Counted from the stretch's first letter, positions 42,490-54,519 are shown. The stretch: DNA of 64,000 nucleotides from Syngnathus acus (GCF_901709675.1 NC_051087.1:17298067-17362066), one strand, 5' to 3'. Program-made: numbers and translations. Notes: generated by a model not told the origin, from the letters alone.

Positions 42490-44842
42490 ACTGGACCACA
42501 CACACAGAAACACAAGTGTTAGCAAAAGGACTCAACTACGCAATAACACCTGACATCCCGCCTTCCAAAATTAACAGCAACAGGAACACGGCTCTTAGTG
42601 AACTGTACCAGGCTGTCAGTGAACAACAGACGGCGCACCCTGACGGTTTCACCATCTTCGCTGGGGATTTTAACCATGCAGACCTAAAGACTGTTTTTCC
42701 AAAGCTACACCAGCATGTTGATTTTCCAACACGAGGAGACAGCGTCCTGGACCTGGTCTACACTACACATAAAGGAGCTTTCAAAGCCACCCCACTCCCC
42801 CGCATTGGACTTTCTGACCATATCACTGTTATGCTAATGCCCGCATACAGACAAAAAGTGAAAGCATACAGGCTGGTTCGCAAGCAAGTAAAAGTGTGGC
42901 CTGAGGGAGCCTTTGATGCTCTTCGAGACTGCTTTGACACAACAGACTGGGAAATGTTTAAGCAGGCAGCCACTTACAACAATCAGACAGACATAGAGGA
43001 GTATACAGACACTGTAAACTCTTACATCACAAAGTGCATTGATGATGTGACCCACACAAAATACATCATCACTCGGGCTAACTGGAAGCCATGGCTGACA
43101 GGGGATGTCCTCAGGCTGCTGAGGGCCAGACAAAGCCTACAGAGCTGGGGATGAACCTGGCATGAGAACAGCGAGGGCCAACCAGTCCCGTAGCATCAAG
43201 GAAGCGAAAAAGGCATTCACTTGCAAGATAACCACCCACCTCAAAGACAGCAGGAACGCACGAAGCCTATCGCAGGGCATTCAGGCCATCACGGACTACA
43301 AGCCCGCGCTGCAGAACTGTGAGAGCAATATCCCTCTGCTCAACGATCTGAACCACTTCTTTGCTCGCTTTGACGCTCAGAACAGCACTGGCCCGCTGAA
43401 GACCCCTCCCCCTCCACACGAGCAGCCCCTGTGCCTCTCTGCCGATAGCATGAGGAGGACACTTGCTGCTATCAACACCCGTAAGGCAGCAGGCCCAGAC
43501 AACATCCCAGGTCGAGCGCTGAAGGACTGCGCTGAGGAGCTTAAGGGTGTCTTCACAAACATCTTTAACACTTCCCTGAAGCAAGCCATCGTCCCATCAT
43601 GTTTCAAGGCTGCCACCATCATACCTGTGCCAAAGAAAACTGCTCCATACTGCTTCAATGACTACCGCCACGTGGCACTGACACCCATCATCATGAAGTG
43701 CTTTGAGCGGCTTGTCATGACACACATCAGATCCATTCTGCCCCCCACCCTTGACCCCTTCCAGTTTGCATACCGAGCCAAACGGTCCTCTGAGGATGCA
43801 ATCTGCTCTGCCCTCCACTCAGCCCTCACCCACCTGGAAAAAAGAGACTCGTATGTGAGATTGCTGTTTGTAGACTTCAGTTCTGCATTCAACACCATTG
43901 TACCACAACGACTCATCTGCAAACTCGACAAACTGGGACTGTACCTACCTCTGCAACTGGCTACTGGACTTCCTCTGTCAGAGGCCTCAAGTAGTACGTG
44001 TTGGCGACAATATCTCAAGCAGCATCACGCTGAGCACGGGGGTCCCCCAAGGCTGCATGCTCAGTCCGCTGCTCTTCACCCTGCTGACACATGACTGCAC
44101 TCCAACCTACAGCAACAACCGCATAGTGAAATTTGCTGACGACACGACTCTGGTGGGTCTCGTCACCAAGGGTGACGAGACTCAATACAGGTTGGAAGTC
44201 GACCTTCTGACCACGTGGTGCAGGGACAACAACCTCCTGCTGAACGTCAGCAAGACCAAGGAGATTGTTGTTGACTTGTGGAAGGGTCACACCCAACACC
44301 TGCCACTGACCATCGACGGTGCTGTGGTGGAGAGAATGAGCAGTACCAGATTCCTGGGGGTGCACATCAGTGAAGACCTCTCTTGGACCACCAACACTGC
44401 ATCACTGGCGAAGAAAGCTCAGCGCCGCCTGTACTTCCTGCGGAAACTCAGGCGAGCAAGTGCTCCACCAGCCATCATGACCACATTCTACCGAGGCACC
44501 ATTGACAGCATCCTCTCCAGCTGTATCGCTGTGTGGGGTGGAAGCTGCACTGACTACAACAGTAAGGCCCTGCAGCGCATAGTGAACACAGCTGGAAGGA
44601 TTATTGGCGCTTCACTCCCCTCCCTGAAGGACATTTACACCTCCCACCTCACCCGCAAGGCGACCACAATTGTGAGTGATGTGAGCCACCCCGCTCACAC
44701 TTTGTTTGATCTACTGCCCTCTGGGAAGAGGTACAGAAGCCTGCGCTCCCGCACCACCAGACTCACCAACAGCTTCATACTCCAGGCTGTTAGGATCCTG
44801 AACTCTCTCCCCACTCTCCCCCCTCCACCCTCGGCTGCATAA
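42490..44842 (+). pseudogene. L2-like LINE endonuclease-RT, two frameshifts
   Basis: The first frame (to 43154) has FTIFAGDFNHADLKT, SVLDLVYTTHKGAF and GLSDHITVMLMPAYR from the APE domain. A small deletion near 43130 shifts to the second frame (43162-44094) with NTRKAAGPDNIPGRALKD, NDYRHVALTPIIMKCFE, FQFAYRAKRSSEDA and [14 protein letters not shown] second shift near 43950 gives the third frame (to 44842) with [18 protein letters not shown], the catalytic [11 protein letters not shown], and [12 protein letters not shown]. Domain order and motifs fit L2/CR1-group proteins. All catalytic motifs survive, so only a few changes separate it from an open frame, but the 5' end is missing. Confidence 0.85.
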
Positions 44843-45165
44843 CGTCCTGGCCTTTTGGGCCACGATGGCTGCCTTGCACTACTCCAATTGCACTACTCCA
44901 CTTGTACTTTTGCGCTATTATACTGACTGCCTGCTGTATGCACAATTGCACCATTTCAACCAAGTTGGTCTTATTTATTCATTGTATGTGCCTTCTTATT
45001 TTTACTTTTTATATTGTTTACTTGAATGTTTTGTTTGTCTGTGGACCAATTGGGTGTAATATGTCTTGTCTCCACCGTGGGATAGTAGGAAATGCAATTT
45101 CGATCTCTTTGTATGTCTTGACATGTAAAGAAATTGACAATAAAGCAGACTTTGACTTTGACATA
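42490..45165 (+). mobile_element. L2-type (CR1-group) LINE, 5'-truncated, degraded
   Basis: Coding sequence for the end of the endonuclease and the whole RT is followed by a 3' UTR that ends GACAATAAAGCAGACTTTGA with a TTTGAC repeat at 45150-45165, a usual L2 terminus. It joins a Rex3 remnant at about 42480. Confidence 0.8.
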
Positions 45166-45384
45166 ATACCATACAACGACTTCATTTTAGCCACGGAATT
45201 AGCTTGTCTTTCCATACACGATCAGTGAAAGAAATCAGTATTACAAAACAAGGTAGCAGGCATTCTCGAAACCACAGACTTACCACCCAGTAACTTCACC
45301 AAGGAGGAAAGGAGAGCCATAGGTAAACAGGACAACATCATTATACTACCACGGTTTTTGCTATGGGCAATATATATATATAAC
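45166..45384. other. Short unassigned stretch with (TA)n
   Basis: No motif. A TA tract at 45371-45382 abuts the truncated Rex3. Confidence 0.5.
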
Positions 45385-47850
45385 AACCCATAGCTCGTGA
45401 CCGTAGGTTAGGGTAGGAGCATAGATTGACCGGTAAATCGAGAGCTTTGCCTTTTGGCTCAGCTCTCTCTTAACCACGACGGACCGGTACAGAGTCAGCA
45501 TTACTGCCGACGCTGCACCGATCCGCCTGTCGATCTCACGCTCCATCCTGCCCTCACTCGTGAACAAGACCCCAAGATACTTGAACTCCTCCACTTGGGG
45601 CAGGATCTCATCCCCGATCCGGAGAGTGCATTCCACCCTTTTCCGACCGAGGACCATGGACTCGGATTTGGAGGTGCTGACCCTCATCCTGACCGCTTCA
45701 CACTCGGCTGCGAACCGCTCCAGTGAGAGCTGGAGATAACGGCCTGAAGAAGCCAACAGCACCACGTCGTCTGCAAAAAGCAGAGACGCGATGCTGAGGT
45801 CCCCAAACCGGAGCCCCTCAACGCCTCGGCTGCGCCTAGAAATTCTGTCCATAAAAATTATGAACAGAATCGGTGGCAAAAGGCAGCCTTGGCGGAGTCC
45901 AACCCTCACTGGGAACGAATCCGACTTACTGCCGGAAATGCGGACCAAACTCTGGCATCGGTGATACAGGGACCGAATCGCCCTTATCAGTTGGCTCGGC
46001 GCCCCGTACTCCAGAAGCACCCTCCACAGAACCTCCCGAGGGACACGGTCGAACGCCTTCTCCAAGTCCACAAAACACATGTGGACTGGTTGGGCGAACT
46101 CCCATGCCCCCTCGAGGATCCTGCCGAGGGTGTAGAGCTGGTCCACTGTTCCACGGCCAGGACGAAAGCCACACTGCTCCTCCTGAATCCGAGGTTTGAC
46201 CTCCCGACGGACCCTCCTCTCCAGCATCCCTGAATAGATCCTACCAGGGAGGCTGAGGAGTGTGATTCCCCTGTAATTGGAACACACCCATCGGTCCCCC
46301 TTCTTAAGGAGGGGAATCACCACCCCGGTCTGCCAAACCAGAGGCACCGTCCCCGATGTCCACGCAATGTTGTAGAGGCGTGTCAGCCATGACAGCCCCA
46401 CAACATCTAGAGTTCTTTAAGAACTCTGGGCGGATCTCATCCACCCCCGGGGCCTTGCCACCAAGGAGTTTTTTAACTACCTCAGTGACTTCGACCCCAG
46501 AGATTGGAGAGTCCGCCTCAGAGTCTCCAGGCCCTGCTTCCACAATGGAAGGCGTGTAGGTGGAATTGAGGAGGTCTTCGAAGTATTCTCCCCACCGACT
46601 CCCGACGTCCCGAGTCGAGGTCAGCAGCACGCCATCCCAACTGTAAACAGTGTAAACTGCTTCCCCCTCCTGAGACGCCGGATGGTGGACCAGAATTTCC
46701 TCGAAGCCGTCCGGAAGTCATTCTTCATGGCCTCGCCAATCTCCTCCCAAGCCCGGGTTTTTGCCTCAGAAACCGCAGAAGCTGCGTTCCGCTTGGCCAT
46801 CCGGTACCTGTCAGCTGCCTCTAGTGTCCCGCAGGCCAAAACGGCCTGATAGGACTCCTTCTTCAGCTTGACGGCATCCCTTACCGCCGGTGTCCACTAG
46901 CGGGTTCGGGGATTGCCGCCACGACAGACACCAACAACCTTACGGCCACAGCTCCGGTCGGCTGCCTCAACAATGGAGGCGCGGAACATGGTCCACTCGG
47001 ACTCAATGTCCCCCGCCTCCCCCGGGACGTGGGAAAAGTTCTGCCGTAGGTGGGAGTTGAAGCTCTTCCTGACAGGGGATTCTTCCAGACGTTCCCAGCA
47101 GACCCTCACAGAACGTTTGGGTCTGCCAGGTCGAACCGGCATCTTCCCCCACCATCGGAGCCAACCCACCACCAGGTGGTGATCAGTTGACAGCTCCGCC
47201 CCTGTCTTCACCCGAGTGTCCAAAACATGCGGCCGCAAATCCGATGACACGACTACAAAGTCGATCATCGAACTGCAGCCTAGGGTGTCCTGGTGCCAAG
47301 TGCACACATGGACACCCTTATTTTTGAACATGGTGTTCATTATAGAAAATCCGTGTCGAGCACAGAAGTCCAACAAGAGAACACCGCTCGGGTTCAGATC
47401 GGGGGGGCCGTTCCTCCCAATCACGCCCTTCCAGGTCTCACTGTCATTGCCCACGTGAGCATTGAAGTCACCCAGTAGAACGATGGAGTCCCCAGAAGGA
47501 GCGCTCTCCAGCCCTTCCTCCAGACCCCAAGAAGGGTGGGTACTCTGAGCTGCTGTTTGGTGCATAGACACAAATAAACAGTCAGGACCCGTCCCCCCAC
47601 CCGAAGGCGGAGGGAGGCTACCCTCTCGTTCACCAGGGTGAACCCCAATGTGCAGGCGCCCAGCCGGGGGGCAATAAGTATGCCCACACCTGCTCGACGC
47701 CTCTCACCGTGGGCAACTCCAGAGTGGAAGAGAGTCCAGCCCCTCTCGAGAGGGCTTGTACCAGAGCCCAAACTATGTGTGGAGGCAAGTCCGACTATGT
47801 CTCGTCGGAACTTTTCTGCCTCACACACCAGCTCGGGCTCCTTTCCAGCC
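45385..47850 (-). pseudogene. Rex3 endonuclease-RT, several frameshifts
   Basis: Successive minus-strand frames: 47828-47421 with CEAEKFRRDIVGLAS and GVAHGERRRAGVGIL (endonuclease N-terminus); 47571-46897 with [10 protein letters not shown] and STDHHLVVG; 46839-46304 with the linker; and 46401-45385 (about 340 codons) with [32 protein letters not shown] and [14 protein letters not shown] stop replaces a Trp near 46900. The protein-level match to the copy at 13265-15881 is close throughout. Confidence 0.88.
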
Positions 47851-48225
47851 AGAGAGGTGACATTCCATGTCCCAAGAACCAGCCTCTGCAGCCGGGGATC
47901 GGACCGCCGTCCAGCTCACTTTGCACCTGACCCCTTTGGCCCCTCCTACAGGTGGTGAGCCCATGGGAAGGGGGACCAGCGTTTTCTTTTCGGGCTGTGC
48001 CCGGCCGGGCCCCATGGGCGAAGGCCACCAAAACAAAGTCCATTTGTGTTTTTCGTCATAAGGGGCTTAGGTGAGCCGTGCTTTGTCTGGCCCCTCACCT
48101 AGGACCCTTTTGCCATGGGTGACCCTACCAGGGGCATGAAGCCCCAGACAACATGGCTCCTAGGATCATAGGGGCACGCAAAGCCCTCCACCACGATTTG
48201 GGCACGCAGGGGGGAAAGGGGTGGC
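45385..48225 (-). mobile_element. Rex3 with 5' region preserved, 3' end missing
   Basis: From 48225 downwards it contains a Rex3 5' UTR-like region (GCCCCATGGGCGAAGGCC, CCTAGGACCCTTTTGCC), the complete endonuclease and the RT. It stops at 45385 within the YGHELWVV codons, without the C-terminus or GATG tail. Loss of the 3' end is not explained by target-primed reverse transcription, so a later deletion or rearrangement at the adjacent TA tract is likely. Confidence 0.88.
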
Positions 48226-48232
48226 GCTGCAA

Positions 48233-48280
48233 TGGTTGGTTCGCCCAGGGCGCAAAAGTTGCCAGGACCGCCTCTGTACT
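48233..48280. repeat. Possible hAT terminus remnant
   Basis: GGTTCGCCCAGGGCGCAAAA...CCAGGACCGCCTCTG between the Rex3 5' end and the Penelope-like element resembles the end of a GC-rich hAT. There is no partner end. Confidence 0.3.
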
Positions 48281-48983
48281 ACCAGCAGACAATTGCCACA
48301 CCACAGTAGTTATGGATAGGGATGGTTACAACAAGAAAATGGACAACCTGTTTAAGGACCACAACGCATACAACATACTGAAAAAAAAACCAACAGAACA
48401 ACCAATCATTACTCAACCCACAGCCACCATCGTCCCTCGGATATATGGCATGCCGAAAATACACAAATCCGATACACGACTCTGCCCCATTGTCGACAGC
48501 AAAGGATTCATCACATACAACCTCTCCGAATCCCTTGCAGAAATCATAAAAGCCCTTCGCGGACTCACTGAACAGCACTGCATAAACTCACAATAACTAA
48601 CAAAGGACTTACAACAAATCAAAATAAGACAGGACAAAATAGTCATAGTTCTCAAAACCCCCAGTAGAAGCCACACTCAACATCGTACACAGTAGACACA
48701 ATTCACTCTGGAAACGAACCAAACTCACAGTTGAAGACATCATGTCACTACTCAGATTCATCGCCACATCCACTTATTTTCAATATAACAACACCATATA
48801 CAAACAGACTGAAGGAATGAGTAGGGTTTTTTTCTTGGAGCATTTGGAACAACAAGCCATAGCCACAGCACCAGAAGACTGCAGCATATAATTTTGGAAA
48901 AGATACGTCGGCGACATTCTAGAAAAAATATAAAACGGATACACACAACAGCTCACAGACTACCTCAACACCATAGATCAGTC

Positions 48984-49494
48984 CAGTGGTCCCCAACCTT
49001 TTTAGCACCACGGATCGGATTACTGTCAGACAATATTTTCATGGACTGGTGTTTGATGACGTTACGATTTTTGTGACTAAAACTTCTAAAAACAATTCAA
49101 GAAAATCAAAATCAAATGTCGAAAGCATCTGTAAATCAAATCATTACAGACTGCACATTGTTTATGGACGTTTTCTTCGCAAAAATCGTCCATGTTTCAA
49201 TGACAATTCCATTTCCGCAAAACAGACCAACCACAATCCTAAACGTCATCGTACTGTCTTTGCAGCCAATCATATCGCAGAACAACGGAAGTGCGTTACA
49301 ACATAAACACCACCGTCCCAAGACACTCTTCAACCCTGAGTTCCATAGGGGAATTTTGTATGCAAACACCACAGTATAATATAATAATAAACGTGAATCC
49401 ACTGTCTAGTCGATCTAACTTTACTTGCAGCATCCTCATAACATTGTACTTACAACATAAAATGAGTCTGCGGCCCGAGGGTTGGGGACCACTG
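48984..49494. mobile_element. hAT MITE, ends CAGTGGTCCCCAACC
   Basis: Ends CAGTGGTCCCCAACCTTTTT and GGTTGGGGACCACTG. CCATAGAT at 48971-48978 and CCATAGAC at 49495-49502 are the likely target duplication, with five extra bases (CAGTC) before the left end. No coding capacity. It interrupts the Penelope-like frame. Confidence 0.85.
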
Positions 49495-49686
49495 CCATAG
49501 ACCACACAGGCAGCATCAAATTCACACATGAGGAAGAAAAAAACCAATGAACTAGGCTTTTTGGCCCTAGAAATTCACCACAGACAGACAGCAGTATCAT
49601 ACTTTAAATACACAGGAAACCCACCTACGCGGATCAATACCTTTTATGGACATCAGAGCACCCCAAATAACACAAACTGTCACTAG

Positions 49687-50116
49687 CAGTGACGTGCGGT
49701 GAGGTTCATGACTGAGAAGGCACTGATAAAAACACTCAATAAAGCACATGGAATCAAAAACTTGTTTTCGATCGTGCATACCACTCCGTTCCGAAGTCCC
49801 GTTGTCCGAATCAAACCTTTTAACTCCGGAGTTGCTCTTCCTTTACTGATGACCTCCTGCATTGCCTGTCAACATAGGCAGCCGTGTGATTACGCAATCC
49901 TCAGAGGAGGCTAGACAGGAAGTTGGCTCCTCCGAGCGAATCGTCTTCGGTTTTAAAATAACTATAAAAATTCAGCGAGTTTGGCTCAAAATGATACAAA
50001 ACTATTGAAATTAGAAGGAAAATGACTTTATAATAAAAACAACTGAATTTCTTTCGCCTTTTCATGATGGCAGGGGAGGCGTAGCCTCCCTTGTCTCCTC
50101 TGACCGCATGTCTCTG
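49687..50116. mobile_element. hAT-type MITE, ends CAGTGACGTGCGGTGAGG, copy 1
   Basis: The left end CAGTGACGTGCGGTGAGG and right end CCTCTGACCGCATGTCTCTG are imperfect inverses. GTCACTAG is duplicated exactly at 49679-49686 and 50117-50124. 430 bp, non-coding, with GGGAGGCGTAGCCTCCC, a near-perfect hairpin, next to the right end. Confidence 0.9.
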
Positions 50117-50479
50117 GTCACTAGTCAGAACACTGTACAAACGAGCCATCATAGTCACAGACAAACAGGACAGGGAAGAGGAGAAGACACACGTACACAA
50201 CGCACTCAGAACCTGCCAATATCCAAAGAACAGGCACACTATAAACACAACAGAAGATCAGAAACACACTCAACAAAAACAAACCGGCCATCATAACACT
50301 GCCATATACCAGAGTCACCAAACGCATCCAAAAAGGCATGAAGAAATACTACAACATCAATACAACGATCAAACCACACACACAACTTAAACCGCTCTTG
50401 ACCCAAGAACAAGATAAAACCAAAACACAAATGCAACATAATATATGAAATACCATGCCTATTATGCAACAACACATAC

Positions 50480-50890
50480 CCATGACGTCTTGTTGCAGGT
50501 GGGTAGTCAGAATATGGTATTGGTGATGACAAGGTCATGCGCAGCACAAGACTTGAGCCGCAGTAAACGGTTGCTGTTGCATTTGCCAATGCCATGCTTC
50601 CCAATGATTCCTTCCCAGGTCTGATGGTCCGTCCCCACTCTGGCGTTGAGGTCCCTGAGAACCAATAGCTTCTCTGATTGTGGGACTGCTGCAATGAGAG
50701 CATCTAGTTCAGCCACTCTGTCCGGCTTATGCTTGTTACTGCAGTTACTGAGAGCTAGGAAAATCCACGTAAAATCAAAATTTAGGGGTAATTCAGTCCA
50801 ACTGCAGGTGAGTGAGAGCTCAGTATTAAACAACACTGCACATTGGCACTCAGGGGAAATGTGGTGAACTTCAGGCAAAACCTTTATCAC
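50480..50890 (-). pseudogene. LINE endonuclease fragment, third family
   Basis: The minus frame reads [40 protein letters not shown] and [16 protein letters not shown], an APE-endonuclease core (GDFN-like motif changed to RDLN). It is unlike Rex3, L2 or the LINE at 19408-23831. No RT domain is present. Confidence 0.75.
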
Positions 50891-51382
50891 TTTTGTCCAT
50901 ACTGCACCGCCATAATCAACGAAAACATACCCGTCTAATGGGTCTTTAAGCTCTCTGATCTGTGATTGACCCCCAAAATTGTGATTGCGTAGAGCCTAAA
51001 AAATAGACTATTAACAGGCAATATATTCTTTAACGTTCTTTTTCAGGCTGGCTGTAATGTGTGTTACAGGCCTGTTTTTCATTCCAGTTGCTGGTCTCAC
51101 TGGGTTCCACATTGTTCTTGTGGGAAGAGGCAGAACTACCAATGAGCAGGTAGAACATATTTTACCATTAAATTCTTTTTTGTCTCCCTCTCATGCTGTT
51201 CACCTCACATCACTAGTCACTGTGGATAAGGACTGAGCTAACCTCAAATAACAGCTTCCCACCAATAATTTCAACCCAAAGTGATTATTATTGTCTATAA
51301 CAGACTAAAACAGGGGTCACATACGTAAACGATGCCCACAGGAAGTCTAACCATTTTGTGCCCCTATTCTTGAAAAAAAAGT
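50891..51382. other. Unassigned sequence
   Basis: The first 100 bp may continue the endonuclease fragment's leader; the rest shows nothing. Confidence 0.4.
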
Positions 51383-51892
51383 GGGCTGCATCTAACCTGG
51401 AGATGGGGCTCGAAGGCAAGCGTCTGGTGACCGGGCCTTCGCCCATGGGGCCTGGCCGGGCAAAGTCCGAATAGAAAACGTGGGTCCCCCTTCCCATGGG
51501 CTCACCACCTGTGGGAGGGGCCAAAGGGGTCGGGTGCTAAGTGAGCTGGGCGGTGGCCAAAGGTGGGGACCTTGGCGGTCCGATCCCCGGCTGCAGAAGC
51601 TGGCTTTTGGGACATGGAATGTCACCTCTCTGGCAGGGAAGGAGCCCGAGCTGGTGTGCGAGGCAGAAAAGTTCCGACTAGACATTGTCAGATTTGCCTC
51701 CACACACAGTTTGGGTTTTGGTACAAGCCCTCTTGAGAGGGGCTGGACTCTCTTCCGCTCTGGAGTTGCCCACGGTGAGAGGCGTCGAGCAGGTGTGGGC
51801 ATACTTAAAGCCCCCCGGCTGCGGGTGGGGGGACGGGTCCTGACTGTTGTTTGTGTCTATGCACCAAACGTCAGCTCAAAGTACCCACCCTT
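51383..51892 (+). pseudogene. Rex3 5' fragment with endonuclease N-terminus
   Basis: Plus-oriented. It matches the 5' region of the copy at 45385-48225 and encodes KLAFGTWNVTSLAGKEPELV, CEAEKFRLDIVRFAST and [18 protein letters not shown] is the first conserved block of the APE fold, missing from the copy at 13215-15881. It ends at a MITE junction (TACCCACCCTT) and does not resume on the other side. Confidence 0.88.
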
Positions 51893-52884
51893 CAGTGACG
51901 TGCGGTGAGATTCATGACTGGGGAGGCACTGAAGTCACCCCCCCGGTAAAATTTGTCCGACACCTAACCGTGTCACAAAAAAGGTTGGGGAACGCTGCTC
52001 TAGAGTAGCTTATTTATTCTTTAATTTGAACTATTTTAATTAAAATCCCATATCAGCAGTCTTCACACATAAAAACACTCAATAAAGCACATGGAATTAA
52101 AAACTTGTTTTCGATTGTGCGTACCACTCCGTTTGAAAAGAGACTCCGAAGTCCTGTTGTCCGAATCAAACCTTTTAACTCCGGAGTTGGTCTTCCTTTA
52201 CTGATGACCTTCTGCTTCGACCGAAAATCCATAGTTGAAAATCGTTTGAGTTTGCGTATGTAATCCTCCATTGTAAAACGAAATGTAAAAACAAAAAAAA
52301 CCGAATGTAAAACAAAATGAATGGACGACTGCTCCTCAGTTGTTCACTGTAAATTTGAACTGGAGATAACTTATTCTACAGGTGGGCGCATGAAGCATCC
52401 CGGGATCACTAGTGCTCCCTGCCATAAGGCTGGAGAACTTTTTTTCGTTGCCGCCGTTGGGTCTCTTTTCAAAGCCGTTTTGTTCATCTAAAGAAACACG
52501 ACATTACAGACAGATGACAAAAAACACTAGATATTATATACATCAGCTTAACTACGGAAATTTGTAAATATGTATAGCCACAGTGTTTGAACACTTAAAC
52601 AGTGACATAGAGACAGACAGCAGTTCAGTTCTGCATAGCCTGTCAGCATCGGCAGCCGTGGGATTACGCAATCCTCAGAGGAGGCAAGGCAGGAAATTGC
52701 CTCCTCCGAGCGACTCGTCTTCGGTTTTAACATAACGATAAAAATTCAGCGATTTTGGTTCAAAATGATACAAAACTACTGAAATTAAAAGGAAAATGAC
52801 TTTATAATAAAAACAATTGAATTTCTTTTTTCCCCTTTTCATGATGGCAGGGGAGGCACGGCCTCCTCTGACCGCACGTCCCTG
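51893..52884. mobile_element. hAT-type MITE, copy 2, longer form
   Basis: Same ends as 49687-50116 (CAGTGACGTGCGGTGAG and CTCTGACCGCACGTCCCTG) and the same GGGGAGGCACGGCCTCC hairpin near the right end, but about 1 kb long with extra internal sequence (51950-52090 and 52200-52660). The flanks show no duplication: Rex3 on the left, unrelated DNA on the right. Confidence 0.85.
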
Positions 52885-52980
52885 GGGGGAAGACTGCAAA
52901 TTGTTGAGACAACCCGAGGCCCGATGTGGTATTGTGTTCTGAAGAGGCAAAGATCAACCTCATACAACTCAGAGAGCAAG

Positions 52981-53120
52981 TGTCCCGTGCAGGAATGGAA
53001 CAGGGCGACCAAATGCAGCTTGGACCAGGGTTCATTGAGGGACAAGGGTGTTGGAGGAGAGGATAAACGGAACAAACAAGCAGGAACAAGCAGGAAAACT
53101 AGACATAAAAACAACAAACG
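52981..53120 (-). mobile_element. Gypsy-type LTR end fragment
   Basis: TGTCCCGTGCAGG followed by the CTTGGACCAGGGTTCATTGA block parallels the start of the solo LTR at 1458-1835 (minus strand: AACCCTGGTCC then GGGACA). Only the R/U5 side remains. Confidence 0.55.
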
Positions 53121-54119
53121 TTACAACACGATGCTGCTATGAATCGCACCGGAGTACTTCGCGTTCAGCGAAGTATAAAAACTTTGGGTTTTTTTGTCCT
53201 TTATCTTAAGATGAAATACCCACACTTTCAAAACAATCAAATACAATTTCTAGGAGGATATCTTCAGAATCTGACCTCTATAAAAGGCCAAAAATAAGGC
53301 CTAACTAAAAAGAAAATTCAAAATGCCAGTGCCAGTATCCCAATGTTCCGGAAAACAAGTCGCAGCAGCCATAAAATGCATGATAAAGAAGAAAAAAAAC
53401 ATATATAAGTCGCACCGGAGTACAAGTCGTGTTTTTGGGAGAAATGTATTTGAGGAAATCCAACACCAAGAACAGACATCAACAGGCAACAGGCTAAACG
53501 ATACGGCATGCTAACCTTACATAAACACAAACGAAGAACTATGACATATGTAACACATTTATCAAACCATCCGTGTAACTCCAAATCATTCAATCCATCG
53601 AAATCTTCGTCCTTTGTGTAAACAACGCCGCTGCTGACTCCGGAAGTGCATGCGGCGCTGACTCGTCGTTAAGTTGCAGTTCCAATTATTCTAAAGGCCT
53701 ATAGCACTATATAAAAACTATAAGTATATCAAATAACTATAACATAAATAACAATTTTATCGAACCATTTGTGTCACTTCAAACCATTAAATCCATCAAA
53801 ATCTTCATCCTGTGTCACTCAAAAAAAAAAAAACACCACTGCTGACTCTGGAAGTACATGCGGCGCTGACGTCGGACTCATCGGCAGTTGCGGCTCCTGT
53901 TATTCCACAGTCCTATATAGTAACTATATATAAACTATATATCAAATAATTATCCATCATAATCTTCGTCCTCTGTGTCAATTTCTGTCCTCTGTGTTAT
54001 AAAAAAAACTCCTGACTCCGGAAGTCATTGAATGGATTCAGACTCATTGTCAGTTGCAGTTCCAATTATTCCACAGGCCTAGTGCATGTAACATGTGAAG
54101 TGATCAACTATACTCGTAC

Positions 54120-54176
54120 GTAAGTCGGTAAGTAAGTAAGTGAGTAAGTAAGTAAGTAAGTATGTAAGTAAGTAAG
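54120..54176 (+). repeat. (GTAA)n microsatellite, target of element F
   Basis: GTAA repeats with minor interruptions. The tract resumes at 60768-60781 on the other side of element F. Confidence 0.9.
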
Positions 54177-54408
54177 TACCGTAATTTTCGGACTATAAGT
54201 CGCGTTTTTTTTTATAGTTTGGGTGGGGGGACGACTTATAATAAGGAGCGACTTATATGTGAATTTTTTCAAAAATCAAAAAAAAAAAAAAAAAGTGAAA
54301 CCGCGATAAACGAACCGCGATGTAGCAAGGGATTACTGTAATTTGAATTTCAAGTGACGTCAGCAGCGCGGCGCGGCGGTTGTTTACAAAAAGGACAAAG
54401 ATTGATCA

Positions 54409-54519
54409 CGGGATGACGAAGATGACGAAGGGCCCCACGTACTACCGGCATCATTAGCGGCTTTGTTTCTAAGTGACACGGAGGACGAAGAGTTTGAAGG
54501 ATTTAAGGATTTGGAGTGA
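54409..54519 (+). pseudogene. Acidic transposase C-terminal tail (pogo-like?)
   Basis: One frame reads RDDEDDEGPHVLPASLAALF and then LSDTEDEEFEGFKDLE before a TGA at 54517. Acidic tails of this kind end many pogo/Tigger-type transposases; that comparison is from general knowledge and the rest of the protein is absent. The same GACGAAGA..TTTGA..GATTTGGAGTGA core recurs in every array unit of the family, usually with a 4-bp CGAT duplication that breaks the frame. Confidence 0.5.

Larger units (their letters stand above)
48284..50480 (+). pseudogene. Penelope-like element RT, split by two MITEs
   Basis: Translation in shifting frames gives SVLPADNCHTTVVMDRDGYN, then RIYGMPKIHKSDTRLCPIVD, the Penelope-type RT fingers. 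After stops near 48600 it continues SLWKRTNLTVEDIMSLL and YFQYNNTIYKQTEGM. It then jumps to FLEHLEQQAIATAP, so the usual motif after EGM is deleted. The catalytic box reads RYVGDIL (YVDD expected). After the MITE at 48984-49494 it resumes TGSIKFTHEEE, and after the second MITE at 49687-50116 LVRTLYKRAIIVTDKQDREE. It ends near IIYEIPCLLCNNTYP at about 50470, where a GIY-YIG endonuclease would start. Inactive. Confidence 0.85.
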
